64,000 bases of DNA from Paraburkholderia piptadeniae. GTDB taxonomy: Bacteria; Pseudomonadota; Gammaproteobacteria; Burkholderiales; Burkholderiaceae. Both the position numbers and the translations under genes were made by a program. Location: contig NZ_CYGY02000010.1 of assembly GCF_900007165.1 (NCBI RefSeq), positions 99,920 through 163,919 of the forward strand, given 5' to 3'. Position 1 is the stretch's first letter, and the number at the start of each line of letters is the position of its first letter. Under the pieces are notes generated by a model that was not told the DNA's origin, did no database searches, and saw nothing but the letters and a program-made list of their open reading frames with translations. Positions 1 to 8,939 of this stretch are shown piece by piece.

Positions 1-513
<513 letters not shown>

Positions 514-543
514 TCACGATGCGAAGCCGAACAGAGGGCAATC

Positions 544-897
544 ATGAAAGCACGCAATGTCGTGAAGCTGCTTGTCGCCGTGGGATGCTTGACGTCGATG
601 CCGAACGTCCACGCGCAGGCCAGCGATGGCATGTCGATGTCGTCGAGTCCGGCTGCGCATTCGGGCAAGGCGACGCCGTCGGACAAGAATCTGGCTCGCG
701 ATGTCCGTAAGGCGTTGGCGAAAGCGCCCAATTTCAATGTGTCGAATGTGTATGTGAAGGCACGCGACGGAGCGGTCACGTTATCGGGCAGCGTGCCCGA
801 TGGTCCGCAGATCCAGCAGGCGGCGGACGTGACGAAGGGCGTGCCGGGCGTGACGTCGGTGAGCAATCATCTGACGCTCTACAACAAAGGGTATTAG
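544..897 (+). CDS. BON-domain periplasmic protein
   Basis: 117-residue exported protein. Residues 1-24 form a signal peptide (basic start, hydrophobic core VVKLLVAVGCL, then NVHAQ). A Met/Ser-rich linker follows (about residues 28-45). Residues about 50-115 form one BON domain, with the typical pattern of an alpha helix (DVRKALAKAP), a strand (VYVKARDGAVTLSGSV) and a closing strand ending in VSNHLTLY. BON domains bind phospholipid surfaces; small proteins of this OsmY-like class are usually stress-related periplasmic factors. An in-frame start exists at 472, but only the ATG at 544 begins a proper signal peptide. It is divergent from pobA, with no evident functional link. Confidence 0.82.
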   Translation: MKARNVVKLLVAVGCLTSMPNVHAQASDGMSMSSSPAAHSGKATPSDKNLARDVRKALAKAPNFNVSNVYVKARDGAVTLSGSVPDGPQIQQAADVTKGVPGVTSVSNHLTLYNKGY

Positions 898-918
898 CCC
901 TTCTTTTAGCCCCGTCTC

Positions 919-1401
919 TTAGCCCTTCTCGCAGGGACTCGCGTTGCTCCTGACCTGCCCCGTTGCTTCGAGAATCGCCTGCCTGATGCGCGGATAAGTG
1001 CCGCAACGGCAAATGATGCCGTGCATCGCGCAGTCGATATCCTTCGTGTTCGGATGCGGATTATTGAGGATCAGCGCGCTCGCGGCCATCAACTGCGCGC
1101 TCTGACAATAGCCGCACTGCACGACGTCGATACGCGTCCACGCTTCTTTCAGCGCACGCGCTTGCGGCCCGTGCAATCCTTCAATTGTCGTCACATCATT
1201 GGCGCCGATATCGGAGAGCTTTTCCTGGCAAGAAGTCTTCGCTTCCTTGCCGACGAGAACCGTACACGCTCCACACACGCCGACGCCGCAACCGAACTTC
1301 GTGCCCGTCATCTTCAGTTCGCAGCGCAAGACCCAGAGCAGCGGCGTCGTGGGATCGGAATACACGTCGACCGTCTTGCCGTTGATGTTCAGCTTGAGCA
1401 T
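919..1401 (-). CDS. [2Fe-2S] subunit of a molybdenum hydroxylase (IorA / CoxS type)
   Basis: 160-residue small subunit carrying two [2Fe-2S] clusters that pass electrons from a molybdopterin subunit. The N-terminal plant-ferredoxin cluster ligands are Cys38, Cys43, Cys46 and Cys58 (within GCGVGVCGACTVLV and onward). The second, helical cluster ligands are Cys96, Cys99, Cys131 and Cys133 (CGYC and CRC). Length and motif spacing fit isoquinoline 1-oxidoreductase alpha subunit and related aldehyde or N-heterocycle dehydrogenases. The ATG at 1401 overlaps the end of the upstream large-subunit gene by 13 bases, so the two are translationally coupled. The substrate cannot be told from sequence. Confidence 0.9.
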   Translation of the reverse strand: MLKLNINGKTVDVYSDPTTPLLWVLRCELKMTGTKFGCGVGVCGACTVLVGKEAKTSCQEKLSDIGANDVTTIEGLHGPQARALKEAWTRIDVVQCGYCQSAQLMAASALILNNPHPNTKDIDCAMHGIICRCGTYPRIRQAILEATGQVRSNASPCEKG

Positions 1402-3695
1402 GTTGTACTCCCGGAGTACAGCTTCACTTTGAACGGCAACGTGCGAAAGCGCATGCCCGTCAGTGCGAACAGCGCATTCGCGACGGCGGGCGCGATGGGC
1501 GGCAGCGCGGCTTCTCCGACGCCTTGCGGATGTCCTTTGGACGGCATGATCTCGACGCAGATGTCGGGGCATTCGTCCATGCGCACGACATCGAATTCGC
1601 TGTAGAGGCTCTCGACCACTGCGCCGTCGTCGAGCGTGATTTCTTCCTTGAGCGCGGCGGAAAGGCCAAATACAATCGCGCCTTCCACCTGCTGCCTGAT
1701 CAGATTCGGATTGACGGGCAGACCGCAATCGATCACGCAAAACACGCGGTTTACCTTCAACGCATTGCCCGCTTCCATCGACACGTCGACGACCTGCGCG
1801 ACCACGCTGCCGAATGCTTCATGCAGCGCGACGCCGCGCGCATGCCGGATACCGTTTTCGGACCATACGAGGGGCGCATGCCATCCGGACATGCTCGCCA
1901 CTTTCTGCAGAACCGCCAGATGCCGCGGATGCCGCGCCAGGAGATTCGCACGAAACGCGACAGGGTCTTTGTGCGCGGCGGCGGCCAGTTCGTCGATAAA
2001 GCTCTCGATGAAGAACGCCTGATGCGAATGCCCAACGGAACGCCAGAAGCCGACGGGCATCGGCAAATCGATCGTGCGTTGCCCGATCCACACGTTCGGC
2101 ATTTCATAAGGCTGATCGAACGCACCTTCGGAAACGGTCTTGTCCAGATTGAGGCCGATGTCGGGGATGTAGTAATTGCGCGCCATCCACGTCGTGACGA
2201 TCGATTGGCTCACCGATGCGTTATGCCACGCGATCAGTTGTCCCTGCTCGCCGAGTCCCGCCTTGAAACGCGACAGGCAGGCGGGCCGATAAAAGTCGTG
2301 GCGCATGTCCTGCGGACGCGTCCAGAGCGTTTGCACCGGGCGTCCGCTGGCTTCGCGCGCAATCGCCACCGCTTGCACGATGAAGTCGACTTCGAGCCTG
2401 CGCCCGAACGCGCCGCCTATCAGTTGCTGCTGCAAATCGACCTGCCCGGCGTCAATGCCCAGCAGCTTCGCGACATGCATGCGCGCGACGGCGGGCACCT
2501 GGGTCGCGGCCCAAACCGTTGCCGTGCCGTCCTTGATTTGCGCGGTGCAGTTCAAAGGCTCGAGCGCCGCATGCGCGAGATAGGGCACGTGATACTCGGC
2601 CATGACGATTCGCGCGGCGCGGCCCAGCGCGACATCGACGTCGCCGTGGCTGTACCATGCGTGGCCGTCGCTCTCGTCGAGCGCCTGCGACAAACGCTCC
2701 ACCACGGCTGCATTGTTCAACCCTTTGGTCGCGCCGTCGTTCCATTCGATCGACAGCACGTCGAGCGCATTCATCGCGACGAACATGTTGTCCGCGATCA
2801 CGGCAACACCGCCCGTGCCGCCGTTGTACGCATCGACAGCGAATACGCGCTGCACGCCCGGCAGCGCCGCCGCCACCGAGCCGTCGAATTTGCGCACCGT
2901 GCCGCCGAGTGTCGGGCACATCGCGATGCTTGCGTACAGCAGGCCATCCGGCAGCACGTCGATGCCGAAGCGCGCGGTGCCGTCCATCTTCGAAGGCGCT
3001 TCGATACGCGTGAGCGGCTTGCCGATCAGCTTGAAGGTATCCGGGTCCTTCAGCACGGGTTTGCGCGGCAGCGGCTGGCGCGCGGCTTCGGCGGCGAGTT
3101 GCCCGAACGATGCGCTGCGCCCCGAGCCGTGCAGCACCTTGCCCTTTTCGACGCGGCACTCCGACGCCTTCACGCTCCAGATTTCGGCGGCCGCGCCAAT
3201 CAGCATTGCACGCGCGCATGCGCCGGCCTCGCGCATCGGTTGCCAGAGATCGTTGATGGTCGACGAGCCGCCCGTCATCGACGTGCCAAAATCGCGCGCG
3301 AGCTTGCGCGCAAGCCATACCGCGAGTTCCTTGATGACGCCGTCTTCGTCGGGACGAAACGGCAGATCGCCGACGACGCTCTCGACATTGTTATAGATGC
3401 CGTCGATCGGCGCATGGGCCACGCGGATGTCGCGCCAGTCCGCATCGAGTTCCTCGGCCACCAGCATCGCAAGCCCTGTGTGCACGCCCTGTCCCATCTC
3501 GGCCCGGCACATCATCACGGTGACGGTGTCGTCGTTGGCGATCTTCACGTAGCCGCTGAGCGCCGTTTCACCTGGCCGCACGGGCACGGTCGCCGATGCG
3601 ACGATCCGCTGACGCGGCGGCAGCGCCGACCATCCGACGATCAGCGCGCCGACCGCACCCGCACCGCCCAGCAGGAAGGTTCGACGCTTCAGCAT
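1389..3695 (-). CDS. Molybdopterin-binding large subunit, xanthine dehydrogenase family (IorB type)
   Basis: 768-residue catalytic subunit. The N-terminus MLKRRTFLLGGAGAVGAL is a twin-arginine-like signal or anchor, as in periplasmic IorB-type enzymes. The body has the aldehyde/xanthine dehydrogenase molybdopterin segments, including AEMGQGVHTGLAMLVAEEL near residues 64-82, a glycine-rich GGAFGRR stretch and GVGEAALPPIAPAVANAL near the C-terminus that precedes the Fe-S subunit gene. It works with the overlapping downstream [2Fe-2S] protein. A third FAD subunit is absent, which is usual for this two-subunit class; electrons normally go to a cytochrome c, but no cytochrome gene is adjacent here. 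Substrate is unknown: aromatic or aliphatic aldehydes and N-heterocycles are all possible. Confidence 0.88.
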   Translation of the reverse strand: MLKRRTFLLGGAGAVGALIVGWSALPPRQRIVASATVPVRPGETALSGYVKIANDDTVTVMMCRAEMGQGVHTGLAMLVAEELDADWRDIRVAHAPIDGIYNNVESVVGDLPFRPDEDGVIKELAVWLARKLARDFGTSMTGGSSTINDLWQPMREAGACARAMLIGAAAEIWSVKASECRVEKGKVLHGSGRSASFGQLAAEAARQPLPRKPVLKDPDTFKLIGKPLTRIEAPSKMDGTARFGIDVLPDGLLYASIAMCPTLGGTVRKFDGSVAAALPGVQRVFAVDAYNGGTGGVAVIADNMFVAMNALDVLSIEWNDGATKGLNNAAVVERLSQALDESDGHAWYSHGDVDVALGRAARIVMAEYHVPYLAHAALEPLNCTAQIKDGTATVWAATQVPAVARMHVAKLLGIDAGQVDLQQQLIGGAFGRRLEVDFIVQAVAIAREASGRPVQTLWTRPQDMRHDFYRPACLSRFKAGLGEQGQLIAWHNASVSQSIVTTWMARNYYIPDIGLNLDKTVSEGAFDQPYEMPNVWIGQRTIDLPMPVGFWRSVGHSHQAFFIESFIDELAAAAHKDPVAFRANLLARHPRHLAVLQKVASMSGWHAPLVWSENGIRHARGVALHEAFGSVVAQVVDVSMEAGNALKVNRVFCVIDCGLPVNPNLIRQQVEGAIVFGLSAALKEEITLDDGAVVESLYSEFDVVRMDECPDICVEIMPSKGHPQGVGEAALPPIAPAVANALFALTGMRFRTLPFKVKLYSGSTTCSS

Positions 3696-4151
3696 GGCAT
3701 CTCTCAGAGGAATACAGCACGGACACCAGTAAAACGCACCAGTCGCGGCTCAACTGAAAATCTGTGAACTCACCTGCCGACGATGCGCCGCTGTGTACTT
3801 CCATTACCTGTTCGAAAAGCGCCAATTCAATCGGGTCAAAGATCATATTAGTGCGCATTCGCCGAATTGCGGCGCACTTGATGAAAAAGCCAATAGAGAT
3901 TGAAAGGATTGCGACAGTGCGGCAAAACCCGCATTGCCCGCCCGTGGAAAACGAACGCAATGCGCAAAACACATGCGCGTGGAATCGCCATGAATAAGCG
4001 CTCGAGCCAAGCCGCATCAGAGCCTTAGCGCAGATACAGCGCCATGCTGCATCGCAATCAAAACCCAGTGGCATATCGCTTGCATCGATCTCTGCCAAGC
4101 GCTGTGTCACGACGACCGCCTGGTCTCGGCAGTCGCACAGGGAGAAAAGAA
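3696..4151. other. Intergenic stretch without a convincing gene
   Basis: 456 bases between the molybdenum hydroxylase operon and the small membrane protein gene. It is locally AT-richer than its surroundings around 3760-3900, which suggests promoter sequence for the leftward operon. GTGCGC at 3851-3856 pairs with GCGCAC at 3872-3877. A 77-codon rightward frame at 3764-3997 has no recognisable domain and no clear ribosome binding site, so it is not called. Confidence 0.5.
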
Positions 4152-4226
4152 ATGGCTTATCTGATCGGTTGGTTGCTAGGTGTGCCGCTTATCGTCCTCG
4201 TGATTCTGTATTTGGTTTTTCACTGA
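4152..4226 (+). CDS. Very small single-span membrane protein (24 residues)
   Basis: 24-residue open frame that is almost entirely one membrane helix (MAYLIGWLLGVPLIVLVI, ending LVFH). It is preceded by GGGAGAAAAGAA, a good ribosome binding site at correct spacing, and ends in TGA. I recall very similar short hydrophobic proteins in other Burkholderiales but cannot name a family. The longer in-frame reading from 4044 lacks a ribosome binding site and looks non-coding before residue 37, so the short form is preferred. It stands alone between two leftward operons. Function unknown; roles proposed for such peptides include modulating larger membrane proteins. Confidence 0.6.
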   Translation: MAYLIGWLLGVPLIVLVILYLVFH

Positions 4227-4385
4227 GGACGCACAACTCATGCGGCCATCGCGGCCGCAACCGATATTCGAAGAAGCGGAACACACCCACGCGTTCCACC
4301 GCAAGCGCGGCGACTGTCGTTCATCCACAGTCGCCGCGCTGCATTCGCCATCAAGCTGATATCGAGCACGATACCAAACGCGATA

Positions 4386-5663
4386 TCAAGCGCCGCCAGC
4401 CTGCTTTTTCAGTGCGCCGAGAATACGCTTTTCGAGCGCCGCGTAGTCATGCCCGAAATGATGATCGCCCGACGTGCGGATCACTTCGATACCCGTCTTC
4501 GTGAGCGTCGGGCACAGCGTATCTTCTTCGTGCTCGCCATAGAAGCACTGCACGATCCGCGGCGGCAGACGTTCGAACTCGGGCTTCACCTTCAGCGCCT
4601 TGTCGCTGGCGGGCATGCCGAGCCAGCCCGTCACGCGAATCTGGAAGTCCGCTGCGGGCGCGAAGCCGAGCAGCGAAATCAGCGAGACTTTCGCGCGCAT
4701 CGCATCGGGCAAGCGGTTGTACGCGAACGGCATCACGTCGGCACCGAACGAATAGCCGATCAGCGCGACGTGTTCCGCATGCCAGCGCGTCGTGTACGTT
4801 TGCAGCACACGCGCGAGATCGTGGCTCGTCTGTTGCGGTGAGTGCTCGGACCAGAAGTAACGCAGGCTGTCCCAGCCGATCACGGATACGCCATCTTTCT
4901 GCAGCTCTTCGGCGATCGTCTTGTCGAGGTCGCGCCAGCCGCCGTCGCCTGAGATCACGATCGCCATCAGGCCGTTCGGATGCGCGGCGGGCAGTTCGAT
5001 CAACGGCAGATCGGAGACGTCCTCTTCCTTCATCGGCGCAACGCGCAGATGCGGCGTCGTCAGATCGACGATGCGCTGCGTGCCGGCGGAAGCGTTAGCA
5101 TCCGTTTCGACAAAGCCGGGCAAGCCAGGCCCGTGGGTGATGGTCGGGTCCGGCGGGCAGGGGTTGAAACGCTTGTCGAGACTACTCTGCGCCGCGACCG
5201 ACACGGCGCCCGCCACGGTGTTCTCCGCCGCCTGCTTGAGCACTGCCATCGCGAGCGTCGCGCCCTGGCCCGAGCCAGCGACGATCGGCATGAAGTAACG
5301 ATTCGACTGCACCTGGCGTTCGAGCTGATGACTGACGGCCTCCGCGTCGCCTACGATCTGATGGCAAGTCTCTTTCTGCGCGGCGAGATTCGACGCGTAC
5401 TTTTTCGTATCGACGCCGACCACCATTGCACCGTTCTTCGCGAGCGCGGCGGCGGCCTGCTGATCCGCAGCGCTCCAGCCGCTTTCGCGCGAGAACATCA
5501 CAACGAAGCCGTGCACTTCGCCTGCGGGCTTCGTCACCGTGACCTGCCCATAACGGCCGCCGGACACCGTTTCAAATGCGTGCGCCGTCGGCGCGATGCC
5601 CGCGAGCGAGCACAGCGAAACGCTCGCCAGTGCGGCGAGCCGGTAAAACTTTTGCTTGATCAT
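4386..5663 (-). CDS. AcvB/VirJ-family serine hydrolase, periplasmic
   Basis: 425-residue exported protein with a signal peptide ending near residue 29 (PTAHA then FETV). It contains two VirJ-like alpha/beta-hydrolase modules: a degenerate first one (GSGQGA near 130) and a second with a good nucleophile elbow GYSFGAD at 303-309 (Ser305) and a late His in DHHFGHD near 401-405. In Agrobacterium, AcvB hydrolyses lysyl-phosphatidylglycerol in the periplasm, and the homologous atvA in Rhizobium tropici is needed for acid tolerance and symbiosis. Here its ATG at 5663 overlaps the mprF stop by four bases, so it is coupled to the synthetase that makes its presumed substrate. Family and context agree well; activity is inferred. 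Confidence 0.85.
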   Translation of the reverse strand: MIKQKFYRLAALASVSLCSLAGIAPTAHAFETVSGGRYGQVTVTKPAGEVHGFVVMFSRESGWSAADQQAAAALAKNGAMVVGVDTKKYASNLAAQKETCHQIVGDAEAVSHQLERQVQSNRYFMPIVAGSGQGATLAMAVLKQAAENTVAGAVSVAAQSSLDKRFNPCPPDPTITHGPGLPGFVETDANASAGTQRIVDLTTPHLRVAPMKEEDVSDLPLIELPAAHPNGLMAIVISGDGGWRDLDKTIAEELQKDGVSVIGWDSLRYFWSEHSPQQTSHDLARVLQTYTTRWHAEHVALIGYSFGADVMPFAYNRLPDAMRAKVSLISLLGFAPAADFQIRVTGWLGMPASDKALKVKPEFERLPPRIVQCFYGEHEEDTLCPTLTKTGIEVIRTSGDHHFGHDYAALEKRILGALKKQAGGA

Positions 5664-8251
5664 GAACGCCAGCCCCCTGCCAGCAATGACAGATCCGCGA
5701 GCGTGAAGAACACGCCGACAGACCCCGATGCAGCGAGATAGCGCGGCTCCCATTGAGGCTGGAATTTGCTCTTGAAAGCGCGCAGTCCGCGGAAGTTGTA
5801 GAAGCGGCCGCCGAAGCGCCACACGATGCCCGCGAGCCGGTGCCAGCGCGACGCGAGCGGCGTCGGCGACATGCCGGAGAACGGCGCCATGCCGAGACTC
5901 AGCGAACGGAAGCCCGCGTGCTTCAGATGCAGCGCGAGCTGGGTGAACAGGTACTCCATTGCGTACGGCGATGCTTGCGGCACGTGGCGCATCACGCCGA
6001 CGGTCGCTTCCGTGTTCAGATCCGTCGTCATGAACGTGACGAACGCGACGGGCTCGCCGTTCTGACGCACGAGCATCACCGATTGCGCAGCCAGATAGTC
6101 CTCCGTGAACGCGGCGACTGAAAAGCTCTTTTCGCGCGCATCGCGGCTGTCGAGCCACACGTCGGAGATCGTGCGCAGCGTCTCCATCGATTCGGGCACG
6201 CGCGCCGGCTCGATCACTTCGACCGTGAAGCCGTCGCGCTCGCCGCGCTTCAACGCATAGCGCAGATGCGCGCGATGCGAGCCCTTCAGATCGAATTCGT
6301 CGAGCACGACATGCGCTTCCTCGCCGAGCTTCATCAGCGTGAGACCCGCGTCGAGATAGAGCGGCAGCGCGTTCGCGCGCACCTGATAGAACGCAGCGCG
6401 CCCGCCATGCGCATGCGCGAGCGCGACGAACTCGCCGATCAGCTCGGCCCACTCGCAGCGCGGACCGACGGGATCGTGCAGCGCGGCCCACGTGCGACCG
6501 TACTTCGCGTACATCAGGAAGGCCTGGCGCGACTTGGAGAACAGGAAGCTCTTGTCGCCCATCAGCGCGAGACCGGCGTCGCTGCGTTCCTGCGCGCGGA
6601 AGATGCGGGCTGCGTCCTCGAGATCCTGCTTCGCCGGCATCACGAAGCGGCCCGCAGCGGGGCGCAGCAATTGCCAGAACGCGAACGTCGCCGCGAACAG
6701 GCTGGCCGCAAGCGTCGCGCGCAACGCGCGCGGCGCGCGTTCGTCGAAGGCGAATTGCCACCACAGGTCGCGCGTATAAGGCACGTCGCGGAACGCGAAC
6801 AGCATCACCCACACCGCGAGCATCAGCACCATCATCACCGACACAAGCCAGGCAGCGGTGAACGGCTCGGCAAAGAGCGACGAGCGGCGGTTGAAGCGCG
6901 AGCGCGTCGCGAGAAGCAGCACGATCAACGTGGACAGCACGCCTGCTTCGACGAACGCGAGACCCTTTGTCAGCGACAGCGCGAGACTCAGGACAACGAG
7001 ACCGAGCGTGAGCCACCACGCGGCATCGAGACGCCGCGACAGGCCGCGCGCGACGAACAGCAGCGCCACGCCGACGAGGCTGCACAGCATCTGCGAGCCT
7101 TCGAGCACCCACAGCGGCAGAAAGTCCCGCAGGATCGCGATGCGATACCAAAAGGCGGGCGTCGCGCTGGAGATCACCAGCATGCCGCCGACGACGAACG
7201 TCACGAGGCTCAGAAACAGCGGCGCAAGCTGCGATACGGTGGCTGCATGATGCAGCGGCAGATGCTTCTTCAGCGCGCGTCCTTCGAAGCCGGCCAGAAG
7301 TCCCGCCGACACGATCAGCGGCAAGCCGAAATAGATCGCGCGATAGGCGAGCAGCGCGGCGACCATGTAGTGCGTCTGCACGCTGCCGCCGAGTGCGAAC
7401 ACCATCGCCGCCTCGAACACGCCGACGCCGCCCGGCGTATGACCGATCAGCCCGAGCAGCATCGCAGCCGCGTAGATCGTGATGAACGACACGAAGCTCA
7501 CGTCCGTGTGCGGCAACAGCGCCCACAGCGCGAGACCGGCGGCAACCACGTCGAGCGCGGCGAGCAGCACTTGCGCGATGAAGTCGCGGCGCGACGGCAC
7601 ATCGAACGCGAGCCAACTCCAGCGCGTGCGGATTTGCCGCGTGTTCTTGCTGCACGCGAGCGTGATGAGCCCGAGCAGCGTCAACAGCCCCGCGCCGCCC
7701 CATGCGAGCGCGCCTGTCGGGCTGTGGAGCATCGGCGCGAGCGTCGTTGCATCGCACAGCATGCCGAGCGCCGTCATCAGGACGAGCGCGAGCGCAAGCG
7801 AAACGCTCGTGAAGACCGTCATGCGGCCGATCTGCGCGGGCGTCACGTCGGCGACGGCGTACACGCGCGCGCGCACCGCGCCGCCCGTCAGCGCGCCGAA
7901 GCCGGTCACGTTGCCGAGCGCCGAGCCCGCCGTCGCGCCGATCCAGAGCGCCGCGCGCGGCACCGTCTTGCCGACGTAGCGCAGCCCGACGGCATCGCGG
8001 CCCGCGAGAGCGATATAGCTGAGCACGGTCGCGCCGAGCGCGGCCGACCATTCGCCCGCCGTCAGATGACGCAGGTGGCTGATCACCGAGCGATAGTCGA
8101 CAGCTTGCGACAGATGCTGGAAAACGATCAGGAGCAGCACGCAGACGCCCAGCGACATCACGGGCGACAGCAGCCGCCGGCTGCCAAGCGTGGCACACGT
8201 TCGCTGAAGCAGCGCGGCAGCGCGGCTCGAAAAACGGGGTTGGTCAGACAT
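5660..8251 (-). CDS. mprF: Lysylphosphatidylglycerol synthetase/flippase MprF
   Basis: 863-residue integral membrane enzyme. The N-terminal part (about residues 1-540) holds many membrane helices of the flippase domain, including GFGALTGGAVRARVY and a GHTPGGVGVFEAAMV segment. The C-terminal part (about 560-860) is the soluble GNAT-like transferase (DUF2156) that moves lysine from Lys-tRNA to phosphatidylglycerol. The product reduces negative surface charge and protects against acid and cationic peptides. The start at 8251 (MSDQPRF) is chosen over an in-frame upstream codon because the added residues are not hydrophobic or conserved. It is the first gene of a two-gene operon with the AcvB/VirJ homologue, matching lpiA-atvA of rhizobia. 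No strong ribosome binding site is visible. Confidence 0.93.
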   Translation of the reverse strand: MSDQPRFSSRAAALLQRTCATLGSRRLLSPVMSLGVCVLLLIVFQHLSQAVDYRSVISHLRHLTAGEWSAALGATVLSYIALAGRDAVGLRYVGKTVPRAALWIGATAGSALGNVTGFGALTGGAVRARVYAVADVTPAQIGRMTVFTSVSLALALVLMTALGMLCDATTLAPMLHSPTGALAWGGAGLLTLLGLITLACSKNTRQIRTRWSWLAFDVPSRRDFIAQVLLAALDVVAAGLALWALLPHTDVSFVSFITIYAAAMLLGLIGHTPGGVGVFEAAMVFALGGSVQTHYMVAALLAYRAIYFGLPLIVSAGLLAGFEGRALKKHLPLHHAATVSQLAPLFLSLVTFVVGGMLVISSATPAFWYRIAILRDFLPLWVLEGSQMLCSLVGVALLFVARGLSRRLDAAWWLTLGLVVLSLALSLTKGLAFVEAGVLSTLIVLLLATRSRFNRRSSLFAEPFTAAWLVSVMMVLMLAVWVMLFAFRDVPYTRDLWWQFAFDERAPRALRATLAASLFAATFAFWQLLRPAAGRFVMPAKQDLEDAARIFRAQERSDAGLALMGDKSFLFSKSRQAFLMYAKYGRTWAALHDPVGPRCEWAELIGEFVALAHAHGGRAAFYQVRANALPLYLDAGLTLMKLGEEAHVVLDEFDLKGSHRAHLRYALKRGERDGFTVEVIEPARVPESMETLRTISDVWLDSRDAREKSFSVAAFTEDYLAAQSVMLVRQNGEPVAFVTFMTTDLNTEATVGVMRHVPQASPYAMEYLFTQLALHLKHAGFRSLSLGMAPFSGMSPTPLASRWHRLAGIVWRFGGRFYNFRGLRAFKSKFQPQWEPRYLAASGSVGVFFTLADLSLLAGGWRS

Positions 8252-8939
8252 GGATGAATTCGGGTGTTGCCACGATGCGCAGCAATGGTCTCGTTGCGTC
8301 CGCATCGAATAAGGTTGGATTTCGGAGCGAACCGGGGGGCGATGGCCGCCCTGACTTCGCCTGTTTCAACTCTTTACAAACGGACAACGGCAATTTGCCC
8401 AAAAGGTTGACACCGGGAGGAACCCGGAGACGATTTTTTGCGGTTTTCGCTTAAGAAATCCTGATGTGGCCGGCATTCGGCCTGACATTGAGGCGGATCT
8501 TCCCGACGACAATTTGTCCTGACCGGACGCTGCCCCATGACGGACGGCAACATGCCGACCCGCATGGAAGCTTGCTCTTCGGCCGGCGCGGGGCCGGCTG
8601 ATGTACCGGTTGGAACAAATCCCGGCGATGCGGGTTTTCGCGTTCAGACTGATCGAGCCCGCGCGCACGATACCAGATTTGTCCTTACGTTTACCCTTAT
8701 TTGACATTCCTCCCGCTTTCATTGCCATACGGATGGTGAAAGCAGACCGGGCGGCAACTGTTAAATCAATGCCGTGTGGTGCCCGTGGTCCAACTCCTGC
8801 CTGAAGATCGTTGCCCGCCTCCCAACACCCTTGCGCTCTGGCGCCCGCCTGGCCCTGTTTCTTCCAGTCTCAGACGAATTGGCATGTTCGATGCCTTGTG
8901 ACAGGTGCGCCAATCGCAGCGCAACGCAAGGAGACCCCC
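8252..8939. other. 688-base divergent control region between mprF and the TPR gene
   Basis: No credible gene. Visible elements are a hairpin CCGGG (8413-8417) / CCCGG (8423-8427) followed by six T at 8434-8439, an 11-base palindrome GACAATTTGTC at 8508-8518, a GCCGGC/GCCGGC hairpin at 8582-8598, and a TTGACA hexamer at 8701-8706 facing the TPR gene without a good -10. Several frames in both directions lack domains and ribosome binding sites. Confidence 0.4.

Noticed and set aside
1524..3767. 747-codon rightward frame opposite the molybdenum hydroxylase large subunit
   Set aside because: Arg/His-rich antisense shadow; the leftward frame has all the family motifs.
3764..3997. 77-codon rightward open frame between the molybdenum hydroxylase and the small membrane protein
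   Set aside because: No domain, no clear ribosome binding site and composition unlike neighbouring genes; best read as non-coding control sequence.
6266..8257. 663-codon rightward frame opposite mprF
   Set aside because: Highly Arg/His/Gln-rich translation typical of the antisense frame of a GC-rich membrane-protein gene.
8366..8728. 120-codon leftward frame in the mprF upstream region
   Set aside because: Arg/Ser-rich random composition, no ribosome binding site, and it covers hairpins and promoter-like hexamers.
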